From positions 186,001 to 250,000 of the forward strand of contig VXBP01004363.1 in the NCBI GenBank assembly GCA_013400115.1: a DNA stretch of 64,000 nt. Reading direction: 5' to 3'. The notes below the pieces were generated by a model. It was not told the origin of the DNA. It worked only from the letters and a program-made list of their open reading frames with translations, and made no database searches. Below, one piece after another: positions 11,742 to 23,610 of the stretch. The DNA is from Rhinopomastus cyanomelas (taxonomy: Eukaryota > Chordata > Aves > Bucerotiformes > Rhinopomastidae). Position numbers and translations under genes: made by a program. How positions within the stretch are numbered: the stretch's first letter is position 1; the number at the start of each line of letters is the position of its first letter.

Positions 11742-14080
11742 CTATTTTAAATTAAATTTCCATTAATCTTTTTGACGGAGTTATCTTTCCACTCCTCTAA
11801 TGATATTAGTTGTCCTATGAAGTGTCCCTTTAACCTGACTGTGACTTTATTACTAAGTCAACCAACAGTGTACTGCAAGGAGCAGTCATTTTTATTCATC
11901 TCTCCACAGCCAGACTGACAAAGCAGTCCTTTTAAATCACATTTTTCTTTAGTCTTTGAAAAATAAGGGAGCGGTACCAATTACCAGCAGTTGAAGATTT
12001 GGAACTCTAAACCAAACAGAGATCATAATTAGAAGAAGCAGCCACTTGGCAACTCAGCAACAACTGATCCATGTGATGAAGTAGTTGCCAAAGTCTGAAA
12101 ATATATTTGAGATCCAGTTCTTCAATTAGCGACGTGCAGTCAGAGTCTGCTACTGGTTATGGCTGCAAAGAACAGAACTGAAACTAGCTCTGTATTGCTT
12201 CCTGAGGAATCAGTCTTGAGCATCCTCCCTGTCCGTTGTTTACTGCACCTCCAACACCTGCAGAGTAGTATTTTTCATCCTGTCAGTCAAATCCACTGCA
12301 AACCGATAACTCTCTTTTCTGTGCTGAGATGGAGATTTCTCTGTACTTTAGCATTATCCTTCCCTTGGACATCCTGGGGTTGATCATCTCATCAGAGCCT
12401 AGGGAGAGCAGAATAGACTGTGTCACATTCTTGTGGCTTGATGGAAACCACTATGCATAAGGTGCAGGCTGCCTTTGCTAGGACTGCTTCTAATTTTTCA
12501 GAATTTGCCTTTTCAACCCCAAATGTTTGTCCCTTTAGTTTGTGTTTATTCATGAAGTGCCCCACTTAGACAACCATGCATTATTGCACTGGTGCCTTTC
12601 TAATAAATGAAACCATACCTTACCTTTGTGCTCAGGAGGAGCCTGCTCCACTGAACATGCCCTCCCCAGAGCTGTGGTGCTCAACAAACATCTTGTGTGC
12701 TGCAAGTCTTGTCTGGACCATGCGGAGTTGAATCCCACAAAGCCCAAAGCTCAATGTCTCCCCAGGTTTAAACAGGAAGGTGCTACTGCTCCTACTGCTC
12801 TACCCAAGCTGGGAGTTTCATCTGCAGGGATTCCCAGTTGGAAGAGCCATTTTCTGTCCAGGAGAGGTGATCTCATTGATATCACCTTCCCTCCGACCCT
12901 CCTCCCCAGCTTGGATGCTGTGTGCATCGATGTGCATGCACCCACTTGTACACATGAGACCCATATAATGCCTGTAGGTTCAGTATTCTTCTCCTTCACC
13001 ATGTAATCCCCAAACCCATCAGGAACTCTGAAACACTGCCCTGACTCCTTCCTGGGGTCCTTGCACTCAGGGGCCCTATGAGGATATATCTACCTGGTTG
13101 CACCTAACCAATTTATCTACAAAGCAGTCTCCTGACCCACAGCTGCAGTCTTGGGGCTTTTTCCCAGTTTATCCTCACTGTGGTATTTCTCAGACCCAGC
13201 CACCCTGGTTTCCTGATACACTTGAGATTTCTCACATCTGCTGTATGGGCTGCTATATTTTCAACCCCAAGAAAACCCTAAGTCTGCAGTCACTTTACTA
13301 ATTAAATAAATGCAACAGAGAAAAAACTCTTGGCTTCAATACAGAGCTGCCAGAAAAAGGAACATCACATAAACAGCAAAAAAGAATCAGTTCTGAACCT
13401 GAAGCTAAAGGACTAAGGTAAATCATTCAGATTTTCCCCTACACTGGCTGGACTTAAGAAGATGTACCAAAAAGAGGGAATTTAAGGGCATAACTAGATG
13501 TAGTGGTGGCATGGCTGCTGAAGCAGCCTTGCTCCCCATTGCATCTGGGCTTTGCGGGGCGGCAATACTTCAGGGCTCCAGACACTGCTTTTGGAGCTGC
13601 AAATGTAGTATTGGGCACAGAGGGTTAGCAAGCTATTCAAACTTTTAGAGTTTTGGTTCTGAAAATGAGCTTTGAATCTTATTGCTTTCAAATTAAGCTT
13701 TACATATTGAGAAAGAAATTGTTGTAGACTTCAGTATTTCAGCTTGTCAAATTCCTGAAGAGGATTCAAGCTCATTTTTTCTTTTAATGCTTGAAAAATG
13801 TTACCTACCTGTAAGGAATGTTTTGGTCTGCTGTTTTGAAGAATTCTGAAAGCAGATTTTATGTAAAAAACACATATTCAAATGCTAACAAAAGCACTAA
13901 TTCTTTTCATAGGCCCCCTATGTTCTCTTTTAAATTATCCTGCCCCTAAGAAATTGACAGCATGGAACCAAATCTTTATCTCCCTCTTCTTATCTGAGAA
14001 AAAAATCATTCTTTTCAAGGTTTTTCCATTTTCATCTTGGATTAAGCAGTCCTATTCTTTCAACTGTGTGGAAGTTAGCA
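11742..14080. other. Unique sequence
   Basis: No gene or repeat supported. Overlapping frames on both strands around 12550-13010 lack any recognisable domain. Confidence 0.5.
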
Positions 14081-14445
14081 TGGAAAAAAGACACAGAGGG
14101 GACCTTATCTCTCTCTATGACCATCTGAAGGGAGGTTGTAGTCAGGTGGGAGGCAGGCTTTTCTCTCAGGCAGCTAGCACCAGGAGGGCAGGGCCTGAAT
14201 TTGTGCCAGAGAGGGTTAGGTTGGATGTTAGGAAGCCCTTCCTCATGGACGGGGGAATCAGATCCTGGAATTGTCTGCCCAGGGCAATGGTGGAGTCCCC
14301 ATCCCTGGAGGTGTTGAAGGACACACTAGCTGTGGCCCTTAGTGCCCTGGTCTGGCCATTGCAGTGATGCTAGGTCCTGGGCTGGGCTGGATTAGCTCAG
14401 AGGGCTTTACCAGTCTCAATAGCTCTGTGATTCTGTGTGATTTTG
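14081..14445 (+). mobile_element. CR1 type D, 5'-truncated
   Basis: Encodes the last ~95 residues of ORF2 up to 14367: GDLISLYDHLKGGCSQVGGR, RVRLDVRKPFLMDGG and VESPSLEVLKDTLAVALSAL, ending VWPLQ. The 3' UTR and tail (GATTAGCTCAGAGGGCTTTA, CTCTGTGATTCTGTG) follow. The open frame extends about 65 codons upstream into non-CR1 sequence by chance. The next CR1 begins directly after the tail. Confidence 0.92.
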
Positions 14446-14912
14446 GTTATCTGTTGGAACAAGTCCAGAGGAGGGCCACAAGGACAATCCAGGGGCTGGA
14501 GCACCTCTGCTACAAGGACAGGCTCAGGGAGCTGGGATCATTTAGCCTAAAGAAGATAAGGCTTTGGGGTGACCTTATAGCAGCTTTCCAATATTTAAAG
14601 GGAAACTACAGGAAGGCTGGAGAGGAACATTTTACAAGAGTGTCCAGTGATAGCACTAGGGGAAATGGCTTTAAACTGAAGGAGAATGAGTTTAGATTGG
14701 AACTTAGGAAGAAATTCTTCACTATGAGGGTGGTGAGACTGTTACCCAGAAAGGGTGTGGCTGCCATCTCCCTGGAGATGTTTAAGGCCAGCTTGAATGA
14801 GGCTTTGTGTCACCTTGTCTAGTCAAGAGGCATGCCTGCACATGGCAGGGAGGGTGGATTAGATGATCTCTGAGGTCCCTTCCAACCTAAGCCATTCTAT
14901 GATTTTATTTTA
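14446..14912 (+). mobile_element. CR1 type I, 5'-truncated, abutting a D tail
   Basis: Encodes the C-terminal ORF2 segment in one open frame to 14822: QVQRRATRTIQGLEHLCYKD, RLRELGSFSLKKIRLWGD and terminus FKASLNEALCHLV. The 3' tail is GGATTAGATGATCTCTGAGG then CATTCTATGA. The frame is open through the preceding D tail, but only by chance. It forms a head-to-tail pair with 14081-14445. Confidence 0.9.
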
Positions 14913-16103
14913 TATATTAAATACTGAACATTAAACCCCATAGACTTGATACTATAGTAGTAAACCTACATTTTGCTGCTTTTGCTGTCCTTTTAGGGAA
15001 GTATTTTGCAGTCTGTTCTACTGCTGATGTAGAGCAAAAGGCAAGGAGTTAATTTCACATTGAGTACTCATGACTCCATTTATTTGCATTATTTGCCAGT
15101 TCCAGGTAGTTTCCTTGACACAACTAGCCCGCAGCCTCTCCTTTAAAGCAACTTGCAAGGAACAGTGGAGTTTTGGGTTTACCCAGGAAAGTCAGTGACC
15201 TAATGAAATGCTCTACTGATGCATGTCATAAAGCTCTTCCCATGAATCTTTCTGTTACGAATTTGTCGAAAGAAAAATCTGAAGTATTCAGCATGACAAT
15301 AAAGTTGCTTTTCTATTAATCACATTAATTTTCCTCAAACCCCACTACATAAAATTAGAAAACCAAAATGTCTGCACTGCCTTTTGGTCACCTCCATGAC
15401 CACTACTCCATGTAGCCTCGATTATGAGGTAAAGAAGCCTTAAGGATGCTCTTAAGAGACGCTCTTGTGTGTTACAAGTATGTCTACTCATCCAGATAAC
15501 AGACTCTAGCTCAGTGTCTTTGATTAGAAAGTCAACTTGAGAAGTAATTTGTCAGGTGGACAACAACTGTGCAGACATTAAAGGCAGGATGGTGGAACTT
15601 CAGAGCCCTTTTAAACAGCACTTGGTAAGAAACATCAATTCATGTAGCAAGGGCTCACAGGAAGCAGGATCACAAAGAATGTAAAGAGGAAAAAGACAGC
15701 TACATGCAAATCTTGACTATCACACTGGTAAGGCAGGACTGGTCTCTGCAGGAAATTCAACTGTGTTTTATTGGGGTTGCTTTTATTTCTGCTATAGCAT
15801 TATTTCTCAGTCTAATCAACCTATATTACTAAGATAATATGCACAATATCTATTGTTAAATGAAGCTTTCCTGGATTTAACTCTTGTTAGAGTGTCTTGA
15901 ACAATTTTTGCCTTTCTTTTGCTTTGCCACCAGTTCTGCCTTTGTCAAGTATTCCAAAGTAATTTACATGAGTCCTGTTTATTTAATGCCTTAAACACAA
16001 ATCACCTTTATTGGTGATATGGCAAAATATTTTCTATTATCATATTTCAGGAAGTCACTAAGTAATTTATACACTAATAAAAACAAAACAAATATCATCT
16101 GGA
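14913..16103. other. Unique sequence
   Basis: AT-rich with no gene or repeat I can identify. Confidence 0.55.
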
Positions 16104-16223
16104 GTGTTAACAGAGGGCCAGCTGACCAGGAGCCAGCAGTGTGCCCAGGTGGCCAAAATGGCTAATGGCATCCTAGCCTGGATCAGCAGTAGTGTTCTCA
16201 AAAGGAGCAGGGAAGGGATCATT
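16104..16223 (+). mobile_element. CR1 ORF2 fragment, no tail
   Basis: About 120 bp encoding LTRSQQCAQVAKMANGILAW and SRE, the segment after the RT domain. It has no 3' tail and is joined at about 16223 to the start of another CR1 copy, whose sequence belongs to an earlier part of ORF2. Confidence 0.8.
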
Positions 16224-16723
16224 TGAGGATAACAAACATCACTGCAATCTTCAAAAAGAGTAAGAAGGAGGACCCAAGTAACTATAGAGAGGTCAGCCTC
16301 ATGTCCATCCCAGGAAAGGTGATGGAACAATTTGTCCAAGAGGCTGTCTCTAGGCACTTCAAGGACACGAGGGTCATGAGGAACAGTCAGCATGGCTTCA
16401 CCAAGGGGAAGTCATGCTTGCCCAACATGATAGCCTTTTATGAGGGCATAACCAGATGGACAGATGATGGCAGAGCCGTGGATGTGGTCTATCTTGACTT
16501 CAGTAAAGCATTTGACACAGTCTCACATAGGATCCTTGCAGCCAAACTTAGGCAGTGTGGACTGCATCATTGGGTAGAGATCTGGATTGTGAACTGGCTG
16601 CAGGATAGAAGCCAGAGAATAGTGGTCAATGGAACAGAGTCTAGTTGGAGGTCTGTATTTAGTGGCGTCTCCCAAGGGTCATTACTGGACCAGTACTGTG
16701 CAATCTATTCATTAATGACTTAG
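16223..16723 (+). pseudogene. CR1 ORF2 N-terminal RT fragment
   Basis: An open stretch with NITAIFKKSKKEDPSNYREV, SLMSIPGKVMEQF, the block NSQHGFTKGKSCLPN, and VVYLDFSKAFDTVSHRIL, which carries the first catalytic Asp of RT (in YLDFSKAFDT). It then reads DRSQRIVVNG and GVSQGS. A frameshift follows, and past it the catalytic box reads FAGD instead of FADD (GGT codon at 16759-16761), so the enzyme would be inactive even if the frame were intact. Confidence 0.9.
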
Positions 16724-17611
16724 ATGAGCGATTAGGGTGCACTGTCAGCAAGTTTGCTGGTGACACAAAGCTGGGTGGTGTTGCTGACACCTCAGCAGAC
16801 TGTGCTGCCATTCAGTGAGACCTGGACAGGCTGGAGAAACTGAATGAAGTGTAACAAGGGTAAGTGTAGAGTCTTGCATCTGGGCAAGAACAACCCCAGG
16901 TATCCGTATAGACTGACATGTTGGAGAGCAGTGTATGAGAAAGGGACATGGAGTCCTCGTTGATAGCAGGATGACCATGAGCCAGCAGTGTACTCTTGTG
17001 GCCAAGAAGGCCAATGGCATCCTGGGGTGGATCAGGAGAGGGATGTGGTTAGCAGATCAAGAGAGGTTCTTCTCCCCTTCTACTCTGCCCATGTGAGACC
17101 ACACCTGGAGTATTGTGTCTACATCTGGGCCCCTCAGTTCAAGAGGGACATGAAGCTGCTGGAGGGAGTCCAGTGTAGAGCAACAAGGATGATGAAGGAA
17201 GTGGAACACCTCCCTTATGAGCAGAGGCAGAGGAAGATGGGTCTTTCTAGCTTGGGGAAGAGGAGACTGAGGGGTGATCTCATGAATGTTTATAAATATG
17301 TGAAGGGTGGGTGTCAGGGAGAGATAGCTAGGCTCTTCACAGTGTCATGTAGTGATAGGATGAGAGGCAATGGTTGTAAGCTGGAACATAGGAGGTTCGA
17401 TATCAGAAGGAACTTCTTCACAGTGAAGGTGACAGAACATTTGAACAGGCTGCCCAGGGAGGTTGTGGAGTCTCCTTCACTGGAGACTTTTAAAACCTGC
17501 CTGGATGTGTTCCTATGCAACTTGGTCTATGTGATCCTACTGTGGCAGGGGGATTGGACTAGATGATTTTTTGAGGTCCCTTCCAAGCCCTAATGATTCT
17601 ATGATTCTATG
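16224..17611 (+). mobile_element. CR1 type B, long 5'-truncated copy
   Basis: Nearly 1.4 kb, running from the N-terminal RT region through the end of ORF2 to the 3' tail with two ATTCTATG octamers (17594-17609). Reading is broken by frameshifts near 16700 and 17000. The GACTAGATGATTTTTTGAGG tail is type B. It is flanked by a CR1 fragment upstream and a type E copy downstream, forming a three-member array. Confidence 0.95.
17042..17566 (+). pseudogene. CR1 ORF2 C-terminal fragment
   Basis: An open stretch of type B ORF2 end: VSRSREVLLPFYSAHVRPHL, VQCRATRMMKEVEHLPYEQR, RRLRGDLMNVYKYVKGGCQG, SPSLETFKTCLDVFLCNLV. The canonical stop after VFLCNLV is lost, so the frame reads on into the 3' UTR to 17566. 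It belongs to the element at 16224-17611. The open frame begins further upstream at 16988, out of the ORF2 phase. Confidence 0.88.
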
Positions 17612-18130
17612 GTTCCACTGTACTCAGCTTTGGTGAGGCCACACTGCAAGTCCTGTGTCCACTTCTGGGCCACTTACTACAAGAGGGACATTTAAGGGCT
17701 GGAGTGGGGACAGAGGCCATTCAGAGCCAATGAAGGATTTGAAACAGGTGTCGTATGAGGAAAAGCTGGGGGATCTGGGGCTGTTCAGCCTGGAGAAGAG
17801 AAGATGGAAGGGAGACCTTCTTGCTCTCTACAACTACTTTAAAGTAGGTTGTACAGAGTCAGGAGTTGGTCTGTTCTCCCTAACCGCAGTGATTGGATGA
17901 GGGAAAATGGCCTAAGATGCAGGTTGGATATCAGGAGGAATTTCTTTTCTGATTGTCAGACATTGGAACAGCCCGCCCAAGGAGGGGCTTGAGTCATCAT
18001 CCCTGAAGATGTTTAAGAGAAGGGTAAATGTTGTGTTGGGGGACAGGGTTTAATGGTGCTGATAGAGCTGATAGGAAAAGATTGGACTTGATGATCTTGA
18101 AGGTCTCTTCCAGCTGAAAATGTTCTATGA
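17612..18130 (+). mobile_element. CR1 type E, 5'-truncated
   Basis: Begins directly after the B tail, with TACTCAGCTTTGGTGAGGCC. It contains VSYEEKLGDLGLFSLEKRRW and GDLLALYNYFKVGCTESG in frame (to about 17900), then a frame-broken C-terminus. Its tail is TTGATGATCTTGAAGGTCTC and TCTATGAT. It is the same type as 34138-34395, 50848-51269 and the minus copy 54098-54772. Confidence 0.92.
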
Positions 18131-19411
18131 TAGTGAAATAAACTGTAGAAGATGCCTGAAGTGTCAAGATTTTTGAAGACTCCAAAAAGAGGCCTTGGAT
18201 TAATCATAGAGACTTTGTATAAGAAGTAACAAGCATATTTCGTCTTACAGATGTATCTGCAGAGCATTCTAAAGAAGGCCCCTTTCTCAGGCTGATACAT
18301 AAGACAGTGCTCCCAGCCTTGGCAGCCCAGACGCCCCATTACCACCAGCACTCTCTGCAGCTCCAGCCTTGCTGGGCAGAGAGAATGACATAGCGGGATG
18401 CATCTTCAGCCTTGGGCCTTCAGCATGACTTCAATCACAAAGATACAGCGAGAAGACAAAGAACTTCTTGTAGATCGATGGAGAGCACTCCATACCCCTC
18501 CCCCCTCTCCCCCCCTAGGGGAGGAGTGGGTTTAGAGAGAGAAAGACACAAAACTGACAACTTCTAGGTCAGATTTGGGAGCACCTCCACCCAATCGATC
18601 ATCAGAGATCAGCAGGACACTGAGGATTGTCTGAGCAACTCAGGGATGCCTGGAAACAGACAGAGACCCTCCTGTGTACTCTTCTGCTTTTCCCTTTTCT
18701 TCTCATTTCTTGTTTCACCACTCTTTCTTAAAAATGCAACTAATTAACCAATCACATAGGACCTTTTAAGTATCAAATCTGCTGAAGCCCACAAAACTGC
18801 AGAAAGCATGTGCCAAGAGGACTCTACTGCACATGCTCCATGTAGGCGAAGACAATGGAAATGAGCAACAAGAACTGATTAACATAACCCTGCTCTTTCT
18901 AGCAAAAATATTAGTGTGTCTGTTTTATTTTTATATAATGTGTGTCTTTCGTTTTCAGTCAACATACACTGTTAGAGGAGAGATCCCCTGTGTTACCCCT
19001 GAGTTGGGGGTTTGTTTCCGTATGTCAGCTCAACGTGTTGGTTTTTGAAAATCAAGGTCCAAATGCAAAAGCCAAGATAAGAGTTACTGGTTACTTCTGA
19101 AAATATAATCTACTAATTTTTAATAAGTAGGCCCACAAATGATATAGCACTGTTGCAACAGGTATTAAGCTATTTAGGGTTGTTACTGAAGGTTAATGCT
19201 AAAGGAAAGGAGCTGGGCTAGTGACTGTACGTTTTTAATGTGCTTCTTTTGTCAGATTCTTCCACTTTAGTTCTTCCATTTAATCTTTCACATCCCTGCA
19301 GTTTCTTCAGCAAGAGCAAACCATTATCTTAGTTCATGCTTGTAGCTCTGCTCACTACACTAATTCTGAGCTCTATTAGAAAAACAGTGACAGAAGAGCA
19401 AGACAAAAAAC
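18131..19411. other. Non-CR1 block, possibly an old retroelement
   Basis: No gene. The part 18330-18720 keeps several CpGs, has a pyrimidine-rich run with the palindrome CCCCTAGGGG at 18512-18521, and further on ACCAATCACATAGGACC near 18748. This could be LTR-derived sequence, but I cannot define termini or a duplicated target site. Confidence 0.35.
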
Positions 19412-19465
19412 GTCTCTTTCAAGGTCCCTTCCAATCCCTAATGTTCTGTGATTCTGTGCTTCTGT
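19412..19465 (+). mobile_element. CR1 type B tail fragment
   Basis: About 50 bp: CAAGGTCCCTTCCAATCCCT followed by AATGTTCTGTGATTCTGTG. Only the extreme 3' end of a CR1 is present. Confidence 0.75.
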
Positions 19466-22400
19466 CACTGAATTACAAGGAACAGTGGCCTTGAGGGCAC
19501 AAACTTTGCTTGAGCTATGATGATCTATGGTGCTGTAGTATGTAAAACGTAAACTTCTCTCTGAGGATGAATGTTAACAGTGGTTTGCTCTTTTCACAAG
19601 TGTTCAAGTAAATACAATTTCTGGATATACAGAAAATTATTCAGAAGTACTCTTTCCCCTTACAGAATCTCCACCCAGCACATGGCAGTTTTACACATTG
19701 CTATAGAGTTGCTGATGCTTAGAGAAGACCTGCCTGAGTTCACTGACTTGCACTTAAGTTGCAAGGTCACCAAGACATCTCTTCAGGAACATATTGCTTT
19801 TTAGATTATTTCCAGCTGATTTGTCCTTCAAATCTCAGGGTGGCTAATGAAAAAGTTAGGGAAAAAAAATCTGTGGTGTTTTTATTTTGAACAGCTAGCT
19901 TGTCATGTCATGATGACTTGCCAGAGAAAACTAGCGTGAGGTAAACCCCAGCAGCTTTAGGCTAAAATCCTGTCATGTTTTCAACAAATTCTACTCTTGA
20001 GAAATGTCTTCCCTGAAAAAAAACCTAAAATGAATCTTGTTAGATTTCAGAATTTTTATTCCAATACCTGCTGTTCAGCTCTTAGGAGAAGAGTCCTACA
20101 AGATGGATGAGACAGAATGTGCTCTACTTGGAAAAGCCCCTGAGAACCCACTGTCAGGCCAATTAGACCAAATGAGAAATTTTGAAGCTCAGGTTGTGAA
20201 TGAAGTGTGTGACAAAAAGCTTGGAGTGCCTTGCAGCCCCATGCAAAGCCTCAGTGAATGAAAGGAATGATGTTAAATGACTTAGACAGGACAAAAAAGA
20301 GATCTGAGTAACGAACACCTCAAGGGTTGGGGGGTTCCTTAACGATGTTCTCTGTTGGGGAATGAGTGGCACCAGGTAGATGTGACACAGATGAAGGTTA
20401 AATTTCAACAGGAGAATGAGTCTAAAATTAATCTCTGTGACCTCTCAGCGTTTTCTGTAATTGCAACAGCCAATGGCTGAAGAAAAATTGAATGAATTTA
20501 TCAAATGGCTATGAGACTAAACACTTTAATAGCTCACATATTAACAATTCAGCAGTGTCGTACCTTTCATAGTGATTTACCTGCTTGACATGCAGAATAC
20601 AAATAATGAACAGCAGATTGGATGTAGGATATTGCAGTGAAGTGTCACTTCTATTTCTACTACTCCACATGAACAGAAAAAGCAGATGCTCCAGAAACAG
20701 GGGTCTGTTTAAGGTTCTGTGTAAGGGAGGGCTTCTCCTGATTGTGTCTGCAGAGCACTTAACGCTCCAAAGTGAACACCAGCGGGTGAGTCTGGTTGGT
20801 CTAGGCTGCTTTGCTTGTGGGCTGCTTGGTCTCTGGACCTTACAGGGTCCCCAGGAGTCTGTGTGCCTCTCTACTCTCCTGCCCAGCCTCCTGTGGGAAG
20901 CAGCTGTTGAAAAAGAATACTGGAAGTTAATCACCAGAAAGGTTTGAATAAAGCTGTTTTCATTTCTGTAAGCTATGTGCATCTCTAATCAAAGTCTTAC
21001 GTAGGACTGAGGCAAAAAGCAGGAACAAGGTTGAACAGAATTTCTCTACTATTTCTCTGGTCTACACATCCATGGAACCAAAAGCAAGTCTAAGGCAGGT
21101 CCCAAAGCAATTATCTGACATTCTTTCTTTCTTTCCACTGAATTTCAGCTTTTCAGTAGTCAGCTCATAATATCTTTCACATTGGTCAAACCAGTCCTCT
21201 ATTTTTGTTACCCATTCATGCTAATTTATTTTATTTGCCTCCCATTTATTAACAGCTGCTTATAAATCAGAGTCTATCACCCTACTCCTGCTTTTTATTG
21301 CACTCAGGAAATCTGTTCAAACATCTTCAATGGCACTTGTTCCTTTCTCAACTGCAGCCAATTTTTCTTCTGGGAAAAACTGCATTACCAGGTAGAACAT
21401 CACAAATTAACTCACCAGTTCTTAATGTCAAACAAAATATAGTTTGTTTTCTTCACAGGGGAATTCTAAAGATGCAGGAAGTAGAATGACATGAATTAAT
21501 AAGCAACTAATCAGCTCTAGAAATTGGACATCAAATTCAGCCAGTAGAATAGTAATGCCAAGGTGTGATATTGATTTAATTTCTATCAAGATGTGCTATT
21601 ACAGAGCACTCACAGGGGATGGTGTGAAGAATCTCACACAAGCAAGATACTACCAACATGTCTTCCAGCTCTGAAAATGCAGCACAGAGGAAACAGCCTG
21701 CAAAATTAATGAAACACGGTTATTTTGTTATTCAGCTTCCAAAGTTGATTCCTACTAGGAAAACTACTGTGCTCTTTTATTTCCCTTGCTTCCTTGTTTC
21801 ACAATCTAGTGTTTGAGCAGAAGTAACCTGATGGAATGGCACATAATATGGTTGGTCAAGCACCACTCTGAGGCTCAGAAAACCTGTTTCATACTCCATA
21901 GTATGGCACTAGGCCTTTGGATGACCCTTGAGAAGTTTTCTATCTTTTCATGTCCTGATCTAAGCATTTTTCCTTTGAAAATGATATTATCCCCTTCTGT
22001 GAAGCCATGGCTCTAAAAGATCTTTGTTTCTTCTTTCTTGCCAGATTATTTTCTTTAATATGAAAACCACTCTAAGTGAGTAATTCATATAAAGTTTAAG
22101 GACGTAATGGTATTACCAGTGACTCTGCAGATTGTGTCTTAAAAATAATTTCTACCCTTATCAAAATCTTCCTTGGAAGGAAAACACTCCAGTCACCTTT
22201 GCTCATGAATGAAATTACCCTCTGCAGCCCCTTATCACCTCCTTCTGCTGTGGGTCAGCACCCTGCTTGAGCTACCCTTTGCATGTTGCGTTTCTGACTC
22301 CAGCTGTGCCTGAGCCATTAGATAAATCCTGACACTTACACTAATGGAAAACACAAGAAAATAATTCTAATAACTCTTGTTACCGACAGGCCACATGGCT

Positions 22401-22472
22401 TTGTTCATCAGGATTATTGGTATAGTGACAATGAACTCTATGATCTCTTTTAGACTGGAAATCATCTATTCA
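19466..22472. other. Unique sequence, 3 kb without CR1
   Basis: I find no exon or repeat. The longest frame (20509-20982, minus, 157 codons) overlaps a 120-codon frame on the other strand and has no domain. The segment 20690-20920 is locally GC-richer. Confidence 0.5.
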
Positions 22473-23240
22473 GTTTGAGGTTTAACAAGGCCAAGTGCAG
22501 GGCCCTACAATTTGGCCACAATAACCACCTGCAGCTACAGACTGGGGGATGAGTGGCTGGACAGCATCCTGGCAGAGGGACCTGACTGTACCGGTTGACA
22601 ACTGGCTAAATAGGAGCCAGCATGATGCCCAGATGGCCCGAAAGGCCAATGGCATCCTGGTTTGTATCAGCAATAGTGTGGACAGCAGGACTAGGGATGT
22701 TATTCTCCCTCTGTACTGGGCACTGGGAAGGCCTTGCCTCAAGTACTGGAGGCAGTGGTGGGCCCCTCACTTCAAGACAGAGATTGAGGGGCTGGAGCAG
22801 GTCCAGAGGAGCATTGAGGCTGTGGAAGGGATTGGAGGGAAAGTCTGATGGGGAGAGGCTGAGGGAGCTGGGGTTGTTTAGCCTGGAGAAGAGGAGACTC
22901 AGGGGGGACCTTCTCCCTCTGTACAGCTCAATGAAGGGAGGCTGTAGTCAGGTGGGAGTCAAGTTCTTCTCACAGACAGCTAGCACCAGGACAAAAAGGC
23001 AGGGCCTGAAGCTGCCAGAGGAGGGTTAGATTGGATGTTAGGAAGCCCTTCCTCATGGAAAGAGTACTCAGAATGGAGTGCCCAGGGCAGTGGTGGAGTC
23101 CCCATCCCTGGAGGTGTTGAAGAACAGAGTGTCTGTGGCCCTTAGTGCTGTGGTCTGATCAATGTGATGTTAACTCCTGAGCTGGACTGGATGAGCTCAG
23201 AGGTCTTTTCCAGCCTCAATAGTTCTGTGATTCTGTGATT
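22473..23240 (+). mobile_element. CR1 type D, 5'-truncated
   Basis: Starts after the RT catalytic box (FNKAKCRALQFGHNN-like codons) and reads ARKANGILVCISNSVDSRTR, GLFSLEKRRLRGDLLPLYSS and MKGGCSQVGVKFFSQTASTR in shifting frames. The tail is GATGAGCTCAGAGGTCTTTT plus two ATTCTGTG octamers. There are at least two frameshifts. No function is left. Confidence 0.92.
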
Positions 23241-23610
23241 GATGTTTTTTACTATATAACTTTTAAACATAAGGAGACATCAGTAGTACAGGACCATATT
23301 TCCTATGTGGCAAATCCCTTGAATTTCATATCAAATATATTAATATCACAGACTCCACTATTGAATTAAGCAAGCTGACAGCGTGGAAAATGGAAATATT
23401 GCTGAAGCTGCACTAGATGACAGGAGATATACTTTATCATGATGAGACTTAATTCTTTATTTCCTGTTATAACAAATGATAAGGAAGGAAAATTCTTAGA
23501 AAATTTAAAGCAAAATGGTCCTGCCAACATGAAGATTTTATCTTCTCTGTGGTTACTCTGTGCCTGAGGTCTGATTATTAGCTTTTCCTCATAGTTTCAT
23601 ATTACACGAA
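23241..23610. other. Unique sequence
   Basis: AT-rich. Nothing recognised. Confidence 0.55.

Noticed and set aside
13882..14080. Upstream open extension of the D-type ORF2 frame
   Set aside because: The sequence before 14081 does not match any CR1 copy. The frame is open only by chance.
20509..20982. 157-codon open frame on the minus strand, outside CR1
   Set aside because: It overlaps a 120-codon frame on the opposite strand, and has no domain, signal peptide or splice context. It looks like a chance frame in a GC-richer patch.
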